Below are positions 27,705 to 37,662 of a DNA stretch of 64,000 bases, piece after piece. The DNA comes from Streptomyces sp. BHT-5-2 (GTDB lineage Bacteria; Actinomycetota; Actinomycetes; Streptomycetales; Streptomycetaceae). Location of the stretch: positions 186,001 to 250,000 of the forward strand of contig NZ_CP081496.1 of assembly GCF_019774615.1 (NCBI RefSeq), in the 5' to 3' direction. Every line of letters starts with the position of its first letter. Within the stretch, counting starts at the first letter, position 1. A program made the translations under genes and the position numbers. Below the pieces are notes generated by a model, which searched no databases, was not told the origin of the DNA, and worked only from the letters and a program-made list of their open reading frames with translations.

Positions 27705-29135
27705 ATGCATGACGCACTGCCGCCCGTGACCGAGAAGGCCGAGAAGGAGCCGCTGTCCGCGGGGCTCAAGCAGCGCCACCTGACGATGCTCGGGCTGGGC
27801 GGGGTGATCGGGGCGGGGCTGTTCGTGGGCTCCGGCGCGGGCATCGCGGTGGCCGGGCCGGGGATCGTGCTGTCCTATCTGATCGCCGGGGCGCTGGCGA
27901 TGCTGATCATGCGGATGCTCGGGGAGATGTCGGCGGCGATGCCGGCGTCGGGGGCGTTCTCGGTGCACGCGGAGCGGGCGCTGGGGCGCTGGGCCGGGTT
28001 CAGCGTGGGGTGGCTGTACTGGTTCCTGCTGGTGGTGGTGCTGGCGGTGGAGGCCACCGGCGCGGCGCAGATCGCGCACGGCTGGGTGCCGGCGGTGCCG
28101 CAGTGGGGCTGGGTGCTCGTCTTCATGATCGTCTTCACCGCCGCCAACCTGGCCTCGGTGAAGAACTTCGGTGAGTTCGAGTTCTGGTTCGCGACGCTGA
28201 AGGTCACCGCGATCGTGCTGTTCCTGGCACTGAGCCTGCTGGCGATCTTCGGGGTGCTGCCCGACACACAGCCGGTCGGCCTGGCCAACCTCACGGGGCA
28301 GGGCGGCTTCCTGCCGCACGGCTGGTCCGGGGTGGTCTCCGGGGTGCTGGCCGTGGTGTTCGCCTTCGGCGGGCTGGAGGTGGTCACCATCGCGGCGGCC
28401 GAGTCCGACGATCCGGCGCGGGCGGTGGGCCGGGCGGTGCGCAGCGCGGTGTGGCGGATTCTCTTCTTCTACGTGGGCTCGATGCTGGTGATCGTCACCG
28501 TGCTGCCCTGGTCGTCGATGCGGCCGGGGAAGAGCCCGTACGTCATGGTGCTGGACCACATCGGGGTGCCCGGCGCCGGGCAGATCATGAACATCGTGGT
28601 GTTCGTGGCGCTGCTGTCGGCGCTGAACGCCAACCTCTACGGCGCCTCGCGGATGGTGTTCTCGCTGGCCGAGCGCGGGGAGGCGCCGCGCGGGCTGCTG
28701 AAGGTGTCGGGGTGGGGGTCCCCCCGCTCGAGCGAAACCGAGAGGGGGGGAGGCGTGCCGCGCCGGGCGGTGCTGGCCTCCGTCGCGTTCGGCTTCGTCT
28801 CGGTGCTGCTGAATCTCAAGTGGCCGGATTCGGTCTTCCTGTACCTGCTCAACTCGGTCGGCGCGGTGCTGCTGTTCGTCTGGGGGCTGATCGCCGTCTC
28901 CCAGCTGCGGCTGCGGCCCCGGATCGAACAGGAGGTGCCGGAGCGGCTGGTGCTGCGGATGTGGGCGTTCCCCTATCTGACGTGGCTGGCGCTGGCGGCG
29001 ATGGGCGCGGTGATCGTGCTGATGCTGACCGACGACACGGCCCGGCCGCAGCTGCTGTGGTCGGCCGGGGCGACCGCGGCGGTGCTGCTGGTGGCGGGCG
29101 TGCGGGAGCTGCGGGCGCGGCGGGCGCGGGGCTGA
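27705..29135 (+). CDS. Amino-acid permease, APC superfamily (paralogue 2, with in-frame repeat insertion)
   Basis: AAT-family permease closely similar to paralogues 1 and 3. Start ATG 27705, 476 residues, 12 predicted helices, with LTMLGLGGVIGAGLFVGSG near residue 25. Unlike its paralogues it has about 14 extra residues, SGWGSPRSSETERGGG, in the cytoplasmic loop before GVPRRAVLASVAFGF. The extra DNA is a palindromic GC-rich repeat (28709-28752) inserted in frame. The reading frame is intact on both sides, so the protein may still work. Substrate unknown. Confidence 0.92.
   Translation: MHDALPPVTEKAEKEPLSAGLKQRHLTMLGLGGVIGAGLFVGSGAGIAVAGPGIVLSYLIAGALAMLIMRMLGEMSAAMPASGAFSVHAERALGRWAGFSVGWLYWFLLVVVLAVEATGAAQIAHGWVPAVPQWGWVLVFMIVFTAANLASVKNFGEFEFWFATLKVTAIVLFLALSLLAIFGVLPDTQPVGLANLTGQGGFLPHGWSGVVSGVLAVVFAFGGLEVVTIAAAESDDPARAVGRAVRSAVWRILFFYVGSMLVIVTVLPWSSMRPGKSPYVMVLDHIGVPGAGQIMNIVVFVALLSALNANLYGASRMVFSLAERGEAPRGLLKVSGWGSPRSSETERGGGVPRRAVLASVAFGFVSVLLNLKWPDSVFLYLLNSVGAVLLFVWGLIAVSQLRLRPRIEQEVPERLVLRMWAFPYLTWLALAAMGAVIVLMLTDDTARPQLLWSAGATAAVLLVAGVRELRARRARG
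28709..28752. repeat. Palindromic repeat element inside permease 2
   Basis: A G-run/C-run sequence (GTGGGGGTCCCCCCGCTCG) followed by AGCGAAACCGAGAGGGGGGG. The arms CCCCCCGCTCG and CGAGAGGGGGG pair with one mismatch. It is very like short dispersed palindromes I remember from intergenic regions of other Streptomyces. No second copy seen in this window. Confidence 0.7.
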
Positions 29136-29221
29136 GGGCCGCCGTCGGCGGGGCGGCCGGGGCGGTTCCGGGCCCGTCCCGCCGCGTTTGAGACCGACCT
29201 CACATTTGTCGCATTCGACGA

Positions 29222-29260
29222 GGTATCAGACACGCTCGGTCACGATCGCGTCTGAATACC
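29222..29260 (+). promoter_or_regulatory. Inverted repeat in the leader of permease 3
   Basis: GGTATCAGAC (29222-29231) and GTCTGAATACC (29250-29260) pair with a single bulged base. The region is notably AT-richer than its surroundings and holds the likely promoter. It could be an operator or a leader hairpin. Confidence 0.5.
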
Positions 29261-29410
29261 GAACAATCGCTGCACGACTGTTGCCCTGAGCGGACAGGGA
29301 CGCCCAGACTGAGCCAGCTTTGCCGAGGACCCCCGGAAATGAGCCGTCCGCGGCCCCGGGAGAACGCAGAATCGCCCCGCCCGCATCTCACTTACTGGGA
29401 CAGGTACGAC

Positions 29411-30832
29411 ATGAATCGGACACCCTCGTCCGCCGGTTCCGCCGATGCGCGGTCCGCCGCGGCCCCGGGCACCGGCCAGGACGGCGGCGCACTGTCGCAC
29501 GGCCTCAAGCAGCGCCACCTCTCGATGATCGCCCTCGGCGGCGTGATCGGCGCGGGGCTGTTCGTCGGCTCGCGCGAGGGCATCGCGGCGGCCGGCCCGT
29601 CGATCGTGCTGGCGTACGCGGTCTCCGGGGCACTGGTCATGCTGATCATGCGGATGCTCGGCGAGATGTCCGCGGCCCGGCCGTCCTCCGGCTCCTTCTC
29701 CGTGCACGCCGAGCGCTCCATAGGCTCCTGGGCCGGCTTCACCGTGGGCTGGATGTTCACCGCGCTGCTGTGCGTGGCGGTGGCGGTCGAGGCGCTGGGC
29801 GCGGCGGACGTGCTGCACCAGTGGTTCCCGTCCACCCAGCCGTGGATGTGGGTACTGCTGATCATGGTGGTCTTCACCGCCACCAACCTCACCTCGGTCG
29901 GCAACTTCGGCGAGTTCGAGTTCTGGTTCGCCGCCCTGAAAGTCGCCGCGATCGTCCTCTTCCTGGTCCTGGGCCTGCTGGCCATCTTCGGTCTGCTGCC
30001 CGGCACCTCGGCGCCCGGCGCCAGCCATCTGACCGGCGACGGCGGCTTCCTGCCCAAGGGCGTGGACGGCCTGATGGTCGGTCTGCTGGCGTCGGTGTTC
30101 GCCTACGGCGGTCTGGAGACGGTGACCATCGCGGCCGCCGAGTCCAAGGACCCGGCCCGCGGCGTGGCCCGCGCGGTGCGCACCGCGATGTGGCGGATCG
30201 CGCTCTTCTACGTCGGCTCGATGGCGATCATCGTCACCGTCATCCCCTGGAGCGCGCCGTCCATCGCCAAGAGCGGCCCCTACGTGGCGGTGCTGGACTA
30301 CCTCAAGATCCCGGCGGCCGGCCAGATCATGAACGTGGTCATCCTGGTCGCGCTGCTCTCGGCGGTGAACGCCAACATCTACGGTGCCTCCCGGATGGCC
30401 TACTCGCTGATCGCCCGCGGCCAGGGCCCGGCCTTCCTCGGGAAGGTGGGCGGCGGCGTGCCGCGGCGGACGGTGCTGCTGTGCGCCACGTTCGGCTTCC
30501 TCGCGGTGGTGCTGAGCTTCGTGTGGCCGACCACGGTCTTCCAGTGGCTGCTGAACATGGTCGGCGCCGCCGTCCTGGTGGTCTGGGGCTTCATCGCCGC
30601 CGCCCAGCTGCGCACCCGGCGGCAGTTGGAGCGCGAGGAGCCCGAGAAGCTGATCGTGAAGATGTGGGCCTTCCCCTTCCTCACGTGGGTGGCGCTGGCC
30701 GGCATCGCCGCGGTGCTGGTGCTGATGCTGCGCGACGACAACCAGCGGATCCAGCTGTTCTTCACCGCCGGCTTCGGCCTGGTGCTGACCGTCGTCGGGC
30801 TCGTCCGGCAGCGGACGCTGAGCAGGCAGTAG
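29411..30832 (+). CDS. Amino-acid permease, APC superfamily (paralogue 3)
   Basis: Third AAT-family permease. I prefer ATG 29411 (MNRTPSSAGS, 473 residues). ATG 29339 would add 24 residues and has GAGGAC at suitable distance, so the start is open. Twelve helices, LSMIALGGVIGAGLFVGSREG near the N-terminus and FGEFEFWFAALKV. Same architecture as paralogues 1 and 2, lacking the repeat insertion of paralogue 2 (sequence reads GKVGGGVPRRTV there). A 17-bp hairpin follows the stop. Confidence 0.9.
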   Translation: MNRTPSSAGSADARSAAAPGTGQDGGALSHGLKQRHLSMIALGGVIGAGLFVGSREGIAAAGPSIVLAYAVSGALVMLIMRMLGEMSAARPSSGSFSVHAERSIGSWAGFTVGWMFTALLCVAVAVEALGAADVLHQWFPSTQPWMWVLLIMVVFTATNLTSVGNFGEFEFWFAALKVAAIVLFLVLGLLAIFGLLPGTSAPGASHLTGDGGFLPKGVDGLMVGLLASVFAYGGLETVTIAAAESKDPARGVARAVRTAMWRIALFYVGSMAIIVTVIPWSAPSIAKSGPYVAVLDYLKIPAAGQIMNVVILVALLSAVNANIYGASRMAYSLIARGQGPAFLGKVGGGVPRRTVLLCATFGFLAVVLSFVWPTTVFQWLLNMVGAAVLVVWGFIAAAQLRTRRQLEREEPEKLIVKMWAFPFLTWVALAGIAAVLVLMLRDDNQRIQLFFTAGFGLVLTVVGLVRQRTLSRQ

Positions 30833-30872
30833 AGCCGCATCCGGGCCGACGACGGCCCACCCGGTTCCCCAG

Positions 30873-30909
30873 GGCGGGGCGGGGCCTCCATCGGAGGTCC
30901 CGCCCCGCC
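30873..30909 (+). terminator. Terminator after permease 3
   Basis: 17-bp stem with one G-T wobble (30873-30889 with 30893-30909), 3-nt loop, 40 bp past the stop. Confidence 0.85.
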
Positions 30910-30975
30910 TTACGTCTTTGGGACCAGGTCGCCCGCCACCATGGGTCCGTGATCACTCCTGCTGATAGCGTGCTC

Positions 30976-30992
30976 TTGCACATTGATTGCAA
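30976..30992 (+). promoter_or_regulatory. Nur-box-like operator of sodF
   Basis: TTGCAC-ATTGA-TTGCAA fits the published Nur box (tTGCaa-N5-ttGCAA). Nur is the nickel-responsive Fur-family repressor of sodF in S. coelicolor. The site lies 36 bp before the sodF start, within the likely promoter/leader. Confidence 0.75.
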
Positions 30993-31027
30993 CTACGGCG
31001 ATATCGCAGCTTGGAGGCGGGGTCGGC

Positions 31028-31669
31028 ATGGCGACCTACACACTTCCGGAACTCCCGTACGACTACTCGGCGCTGGCGCCCGTCATCAGCCCCGAAATCA
31101 TCGAGCTGCACCACGACAAGCACCACGCGGCCTATGTGAAGGGCGCCAACGACACCCTCGAGCAGCTCGCCGAGGCGCGTGACAAGGATCAGTGGGGCAG
31201 CATCAACGGCCTGGAGAAGAACCTCGCGTTCCACCTCTCCGGCCACATCCTGCACAGCATCTACTGGCACAACATGACCGGCGACGGCGGCGGCGAGCCG
31301 CTGGCGGCGGACGGCGTGGGCGAGCTCGCCGACGCCCTCGCCGAGAGCTTCGGCTCCTTCGCCAAGTTCAAGGCCCAGCTGACCAAGGCGTCCGCCACCA
31401 CCCAGGGCTCCGGCTGGGGCGTCCTGGCCTACGAGCCGGTGACCGGCCGCCTCATCGTCGAGCAGATCTACGACCACCAGGGCAACGTCGGCCAGGGCTC
31501 GGTGCCGATCCTGGTCTTCGACGCCTGGGAGCACGCCTTCTACCTCCAGTACAAGAACCAGAAGGTGGACTTCATCGAGGCGATGTGGCAGGTCGTCAAC
31601 TGGCAGGACGTGGCCAAGCGCTACACGGCCGCCAAGGAGCGCGCCAACAACCTGCTGCTGGCGCCGTGA
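31028..31669 (+). CDS. sodF: Iron (Fe/Mn-family) superoxide dismutase
   Basis: Cytoplasmic enzyme dismutating superoxide. Start ATG 31028 with GGAGG 10 nt upstream, 213 residues. Metal ligands can be placed at His28 (IELHHDKHH), His76 (GHILHSIYW) and the Asp/His pair of [10 protein letters not shown]. In Streptomyces this is the Fe(Zn) enzyme whose transcription is repressed by nickel-loaded Nur when the nickel enzyme SodN takes over. The Nur-box-like site just upstream supports that here. Confidence 0.95.
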   Translation: MATYTLPELPYDYSALAPVISPEIIELHHDKHHAAYVKGANDTLEQLAEARDKDQWGSINGLEKNLAFHLSGHILHSIYWHNMTGDGGGEPLAADGVGELADALAESFGSFAKFKAQLTKASATTQGSGWGVLAYEPVTGRLIVEQIYDHQGNVGQGSVPILVFDAWEHAFYLQYKNQKVDFIEAMWQVVNWQDVAKRYTAAKERANNLLLAP

Positions 31670-31822
31670 GGCGGTAGCGGCCGAGGCGGCCTGCCTCGTG
31701 ATCGTCTTCTCACCCTTCACCTGGCAGGCGGACAACGGCGGGGCCCCCGCGAGGACGTGACTCGCGGGGGCCCCGCTGTGTTCGCGCGGCGTCCGCCGGC
31801 CGCCGATGGGTGCGGACGGGGC

Positions 31823-32467
31823 TCAGTCGAAGGTCGGCGCCTGCGTCCTCGTCCTCTTGAGCTCGAAGAAGCCCGGGACGGAGGCGACGGCCAGGGTGCC
31901 GTCCCAGAGCTTGGCGGCCTGGTCGCCCTTGGGGGCCGGGGTGACGACCGGACCGAAGAACGCGATCTGGTCGCCGTCCGAGCCCGGCACCGCGATCACC
32001 GGCGTGCCGACCTCCTGGCCGACCAGGTCTATGCCCTCCTTGTGCGAGGCGCGCAGCTCGGCGTCGTAGGTGTCCTTGTCGGCGTACTCGATCAGCTCGG
32101 CGGGCAGGCCGGCGTCGGCCAGGGCGGCGGCCATGGACTCGTGGCTGACGCCCTCGCCGGCGTTGTGGAAGCGGTTGCCGAGCGCGGTGTAGAGCCTGCC
32201 GACGACCTCGTCGCCGTGCAGCTGCTGGGCGGCGGTCACCACGCGGACCGGACCCCACGCCTTGCCGCCCGGGCGCATGTTCTCCGCGTACTGCGGCGGC
32301 AGCTCGTCGAGTTTGTTCTCGTTGAGCACGGCCAGGCTCATCACATGCCAGCGCACCTGGACCGGGCGGACCTTCTCCACCTCCAGCATCCAGCGGGAGG
32401 TCAGCCACGCCCAGGGGCACAGCGGGTCGAACCAGAAGTCTGCCGGGGTCTTGGCGGTCTCGGACAC
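31823..32467 (-). CDS. DsbA-family protein, mycothiol-dependent nitroreductase (Rv2466c) type
   Basis: Thioredoxin-fold protein with helical insertion. Start is GTG 32467 with GAGGAG 5 nt upstream, 214 residues. The N-terminus FWFDPLCPWAWLTSRWML aligns with Rv2466c of M. tuberculosis, which has a CPWC redox motif; here it is CPWA, with Cys17 but Ala20. A single-cysteine mechanism with mycothiol is possible. C-terminal FFGPVVTPAPKG and GFFELKRTRT are typical of the family. It is divergent from pepN1. Confidence 0.87.
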   Translation of the reverse strand: MSETAKTPADFWFDPLCPWAWLTSRWMLEVEKVRPVQVRWHVMSLAVLNENKLDELPPQYAENMRPGGKAWGPVRVVTAAQQLHGDEVVGRLYTALGNRFHNAGEGVSHESMAAALADAGLPAELIEYADKDTYDAELRASHKEGIDLVGQEVGTPVIAVPGSDGDQIAFFGPVVTPAPKGDQAAKLWDGTLAVASVPGFFELKRTRTQAPTFD

Positions 32468-32581
32468 GAGGTCTCCTCTTGAGAGCTTCAGCGGCGTTGT
32501 TCCGTACACGCTTCAACCGACCGCATGCGTGCCATGATTCCCCGTGTTCGATATCCGAGACGAGGGTGAGGGAGGCACACC

Positions 32582-35170
32582 GTGCCAGGTGAGAATCTGT
32601 CCCGGGAAGAGGCACGTGAGCGGGGCCGGCTGCTGACGGTCGACGGTTACGACGTGGCGCTGGACGTCCGCTCAGCGGTCGCCCGGGGCCCCGAGGCGGC
32701 CACCTTCCGCTCCCGGACGACGATCCGCTTCCGCTGCGCCGAGCCCGGCGCGACGAGCTTCGCCGACCTCCTGGCGCCCTCGGTCACCGCGCTCACCCTC
32801 AACGGCCGCGCGCTGGACCCGGCCGCGGTCTTCGACGGCACCCGGATCGCGCTGGCCGACCTCGCCGCCGAGAACACCCTCGTCGTCGACGCGCAGTGCG
32901 CCTACAGCCGCACCGGCGAGGGCCTGCACCGCTTCGTCGACCCCGAGGACGGCGAGGTCTACCTCTACACCCAGTACGAGCCCGCCGACGCCCGCCGGGT
33001 CTTCGCCAACTTCGAACAGCCCGACCTGAAGGCCCCGTTCACCTTCGAGGTGACCGCGCCGGACGGCTGGCTGGTGCTGAGCAACGGCGCCCAGGAGGGC
33101 GACGCCGAGGGCGGACGGCACCGGTTCGCCACCACCCAACCCATCTCCACGTACATCACCGCGGTGGTCGCCGGCCCGTACCACTACGTGACGGACACCT
33201 ACCGCCGCACCTTCGAGGACGGCACCGAGCTGACGGTCCCGCTCGGCGCGCTGTGCCGCAAGGGGCTGGCCCGGCACTTCGACGCGGACGACGTCTTCAC
33301 CGTCACCAAGCAGGGCCTGGACTTCTTCCACGACCGCTTCGACTTCCCGTACCCGTTCGGCAAGTACGACCAGGCGTTCGTGCCCGAGTACAACCTCGGC
33401 GCGATGGAGAACCCCGGCTGCGTCACCTTCCGCGAGGAGTTCATCTTCCGCGGCAAGGTCACCGAGGCGTCCTACGAGCGCCGGGCCAACGTCATCCTGC
33501 ACGAGATGGCCCACATGTGGTTCGGCGACCTGGTCACCATGCACTGGTGGGACGACCTGTGGCTGAAGGAGTCCTACGCGGACTTCATGGGCAGCTTCGC
33601 GCAGGTCGGCGCGACCCGCTTCACCGACGGCTGGATCACCTTCGCCAACCGCCGCAAGTCCTGGGCGTACCGGGCCGACCAGCTGCCCTCCACCCACCCG
33701 ATCACCGCCGACATCCGCGATCTGGAGGACGCCAAGCTCAACTTCGACGGCATCACCTACGCCAAGGGCGCCAGCGTCCTGAAGCAGCTGGTCGCCTACG
33801 TCGGCCAGGACGCGTTCCTCGAAGGCGCCCGGCGCTACTTCAAGCGGCACGCCTACGGCAACACCCGGCTCGCGGACCTGCTGTCGGTGCTGGAGGAGAC
33901 CTCCGGCCGGGACCTGGCCGCCTGGTCCCGCGCCTGGTTGGAGACGGCCGGCCTCAACTCCCTGACGCCGCAGGTCACCTACGACGCACAGGACCGGATC
34001 ACCGAGCTGAGCATCCTCCAGGAGGCGTCCGAGAGCCACCCGGAGCTGCGGCCGCACCGGGTCGCGGTGGGCCTGTACCGCCGCCTGGACGCGGACTCGG
34101 CGCTGGTGCGCTACGCCCGCGCCGAGGTGGACGTGGCCGGGCCGCGGACGGCGGTGCCGGAGCTGGCCGGCGTCGAGCGGCCGGAGCTGATCCTGGTCAA
34201 CGACGAGGACCTGACGTACTGCAAGACCCGCTTCGACGAGGGGTCGCTGGCCACCCTGCGGGCCCGGCTCGGCGACCTGACCGACCCGATGGCGCGGGCG
34301 CTGTGCTGGACGGCGGTGTGGGGGCTGACCCGGGACGGGCTGATGCCGGCCCGCGACTTCCTGGCGCTGGTGCGGCGGTTCGCCGGCGCGGAGACCGTCG
34401 TCGGGGTGCTGCAGTCGGTGCTCGGCCAGGCGGAGGCGGCGCTGGAGCACTACGTCGCGCCGGAGTACCGCGAGCGGGCCGCCCAGGAGCTGTCCGCGGC
34501 CGCGCTGCGCGAGCTGCGGCTGGCCGAGCCGGGCAGCGGCCACCAGCTCAGCTGGGCCCGGCACTTCGCCGCGGTGGCCACCACCGAGGCCGACCTCCAG
34601 CTCCTCCGGGGGCTGCTGAACGACACCGCGAAGATCGACGGGCTGGCCGTGGACCAGGAGCTGCGCTGGGCGTTCCTGCTGCCGCTGGCCGCGCACGGGG
34701 CCGCCGACGAGGCCGCGATCGACGCCGAACTGGCCCGTGACGACACCGCCTCCGGCAAGCGGCACCAGGTGCGCTGCCTGGCCGCCCGCCCCGCGGCCGA
34801 GGTCAAGGCGGCCGCCTGGGCGGACGTGATGGAGTCCGACGCCCTCTCCAACGCCCTGGTGGAGGCGACCCTCAGCGGCTTCGCACAGCCCTCGCAGCGG
34901 GAGTTGCTGGCGCCGTACGCGCCGCGCTACTTCACCGCGATCGAGCGGATCTGGCAGGAGCGGTCCATCGAGATCGGGATGTCGGTGGTGCGCGGGCTGT
35001 TCCCGTCCTGGCAGGTGGACGGGGCCACGCTGGCGGCCGCGGACGGCTGGCTGGCGGAGCGCCCGGAGGCGGCGCCCGCACTGCGCCGGCTGGTGCTGGA
35101 GGAGCGGGACGACCTGGCCCGGGCACTGCGCGCACAGGCTTGTGACGAGGCGGCCGGCCCCAGGCCGTAA
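32582..35170 (+). CDS. pepN: M1-family aminopeptidase N (paralogue 1)
   Basis: Zinc metallo-aminopeptidase removing N-terminal residues in the cytoplasm. GTG start, 862 residues. The exopeptidase motif GAMEN is at 273-277, zinc ligands HEMAH at 307-311 and the third ligand Glu in LWLKES about 20 residues on. A C-terminal ERAP1-like helical domain completes the actinobacterial PepN layout. It resembles the second pepN at 38350 throughout, and the two differ around the exopeptidase motif (GAMENPG here, GAMENAG there). Confidence 0.94.
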   Translation: MPGENLSREEARERGRLLTVDGYDVALDVRSAVARGPEAATFRSRTTIRFRCAEPGATSFADLLAPSVTALTLNGRALDPAAVFDGTRIALADLAAENTLVVDAQCAYSRTGEGLHRFVDPEDGEVYLYTQYEPADARRVFANFEQPDLKAPFTFEVTAPDGWLVLSNGAQEGDAEGGRHRFATTQPISTYITAVVAGPYHYVTDTYRRTFEDGTELTVPLGALCRKGLARHFDADDVFTVTKQGLDFFHDRFDFPYPFGKYDQAFVPEYNLGAMENPGCVTFREEFIFRGKVTEASYERRANVILHEMAHMWFGDLVTMHWWDDLWLKESYADFMGSFAQVGATRFTDGWITFANRRKSWAYRADQLPSTHPITADIRDLEDAKLNFDGITYAKGASVLKQLVAYVGQDAFLEGARRYFKRHAYGNTRLADLLSVLEETSGRDLAAWSRAWLETAGLNSLTPQVTYDAQDRITELSILQEASESHPELRPHRVAVGLYRRLDADSALVRYARAEVDVAGPRTAVPELAGVERPELILVNDEDLTYCKTRFDEGSLATLRARLGDLTDPMARALCWTAVWGLTRDGLMPARDFLALVRRFAGAETVVGVLQSVLGQAEAALEHYVAPEYRERAAQELSAAALRELRLAEPGSGHQLSWARHFAAVATTEADLQLLRGLLNDTAKIDGLAVDQELRWAFLLPLAAHGAADEAAIDAELARDDTASGKRHQVRCLAARPAAEVKAAAWADVMESDALSNALVEATLSGFAQPSQRELLAPYAPRYFTAIERIWQERSIEIGMSVVRGLFPSWQVDGATLAAADGWLAERPEAAPALRRLVLEERDDLARALRAQACDEAAGPRP

Positions 35171-35294
35171 CCCGGGCCCCGACCTGCCTCTATCGGCCGT
35201 CGAACGCCCGTACTTGAGGGCAGGATTGTCCCGCTTGTGCCACAGGCGGGTAACAGCGGTTAGGGGGTGGAGGGGGGCCGGGAATCTGCCCGGC

Positions 35295-36320
35295 ATGAAC
35301 CACGACATGCCGCTCTCCCCGCTCCCCCTCCACCACCTGGCCGACGGCAGCTGCCCGGTGCTGACGACCCATCAACTCCGGGCGTACGGCGTCCCGCCCG
35401 CCGAGATCGCCGAGCGCTGCCGTCCGGGCGGCCCCTGGCAGCAGCTGCTGCCGGGCGTCCACCTGCTCCACCAGGGGCCGCCCACCAGCGAGGAGCGGCT
35501 GCACGCCGCGCTGCTCTACGCCCGCCACCGCGGCCCCTCCGTGCCGACCCAGCCGCGTTCCGGGGAGGCCACCCCGGAACCGATGATCACCGGGCTGGCG
35601 GCGCTCGCCCTGCACGGCTTCGCCGCCGCTCCCCCGCTGCTCTCCCTGGACCGCATCGAGGTCCTGGTGGGCCGCACCCGGCGGCTGCGCTCGGCCGGCT
35701 TCGCGGGCATCGTCCGGGGCGCGGACCTGCCGCTCCCCGAGGAGGTCACCGGCGTCCCCACCGCCCCCGTGCCGCGTGCGCTGGCCGACGCGGTGGCCAA
35801 CCTCGGCGACGGCACCACGGTGCGCCGGCTGCTGACCGAGGCGGTGCGCGGCGGGCACTGCGAGGCGGCCTCGGTGGTGCGGGAGCTGAGCCGGGCCCGG
35901 CTGCTGACCCGGCCGCACGTGGTCGACGCGGTGGACGCCCTGATGGCCGAGGGCCGGGCCCTGGCCGAGCAGCGGCTCTACGACATGGTGCGCACCTTCG
36001 GGCTGCCCGACCCGCTGTGGAACGTCGACCTGCGGCTGCCCGGCGGCCCGTACCTGGGCGTGGTCGACGCGTACTGGCCCGAATACGGGGTGGCCGTGAC
36101 GCTCGACACCCGCACTCCGCGCCCGTCCGACCACCGTCCCGCCGACCCGCCCCGCGACGAGCAGCGGGAGCGTCTGGAGCGGCTCGGCGTCACCCTCGTC
36201 CGCTGCCGGCCGCAGATGCTGCGGGAGGCCCCCGAACAGCAGGCGACGGTGATCCGCACGGCCCTGATGGCGGCGGCGGACCGGGAGCCCACGTCGTACG
36301 TGGTCGTCCTGCCGCACTGA
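35295..36320 (+). CDS. AbiEi-like winged-helix protein with DUF559-like C-terminus
   Basis: A 341-residue protein from ATG 35295. The N-terminus LTTHQLRAYGVPPAEIAERCRPGGPWQQLLPGVHLLH matches in pattern the winged-helix domain of AbiEi-type antitoxin proteins (written here in overlapping motifs TTHQLRAYGV and LLPGVHLLH). The middle resembles the usual AbiEi C-terminal region. The last 80 residues (LRLPGGPYLGVVDAYWPEYG, then DEQRERLERLGVTLVRC) resemble DUF559/Vsr-like nuclease folds. No AbiEii-type toxin gene lies beside it. Such orphan genes are frequent in Streptomyces; the function is unknown. Confidence 0.65.
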   Translation: MNHDMPLSPLPLHHLADGSCPVLTTHQLRAYGVPPAEIAERCRPGGPWQQLLPGVHLLHQGPPTSEERLHAALLYARHRGPSVPTQPRSGEATPEPMITGLAALALHGFAAAPPLLSLDRIEVLVGRTRRLRSAGFAGIVRGADLPLPEEVTGVPTAPVPRALADAVANLGDGTTVRRLLTEAVRGGHCEAASVVRELSRARLLTRPHVVDAVDALMAEGRALAEQRLYDMVRTFGLPDPLWNVDLRLPGGPYLGVVDAYWPEYGVAVTLDTRTPRPSDHRPADPPRDEQRERLERLGVTLVRCRPQMLREAPEQQATVIRTALMAAADREPTSYVVVLPH

Positions 36321-36343
36321 CCGCGCCCCACCGCGGGAGGTGA

Positions 36344-37567
<1,224 letters not shown>

Positions 37568-37582
37568 ACCACAGACCGCTAC

Positions 37583-37635
37583 CCGAAGGCCGGGGCCCGT
37601 ACGGAAGTCGCTTCCGTACGGGCCCCGGCCTTCGG
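37583..37635. terminator. Terminator between asd and mazF
   Basis: Perfect 25-bp stem (37583-37607 with 37611-37635), 3-nt loop, between convergent genes; no T-tract. Confidence 0.9.
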
Positions 37636-37662
37636 TCGGAGGGCGCCCCAGGGCACAACCGT

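Noticed and set aside
32672-35308. 878-codon minus-strand ORF opposite pepN1 (and a similar 919-codon one opposite pepN2)
   Set aside because: Translation is repetitive Gly/Arg/Val with no motif; the plus strand encodes a complete M1 peptidase.
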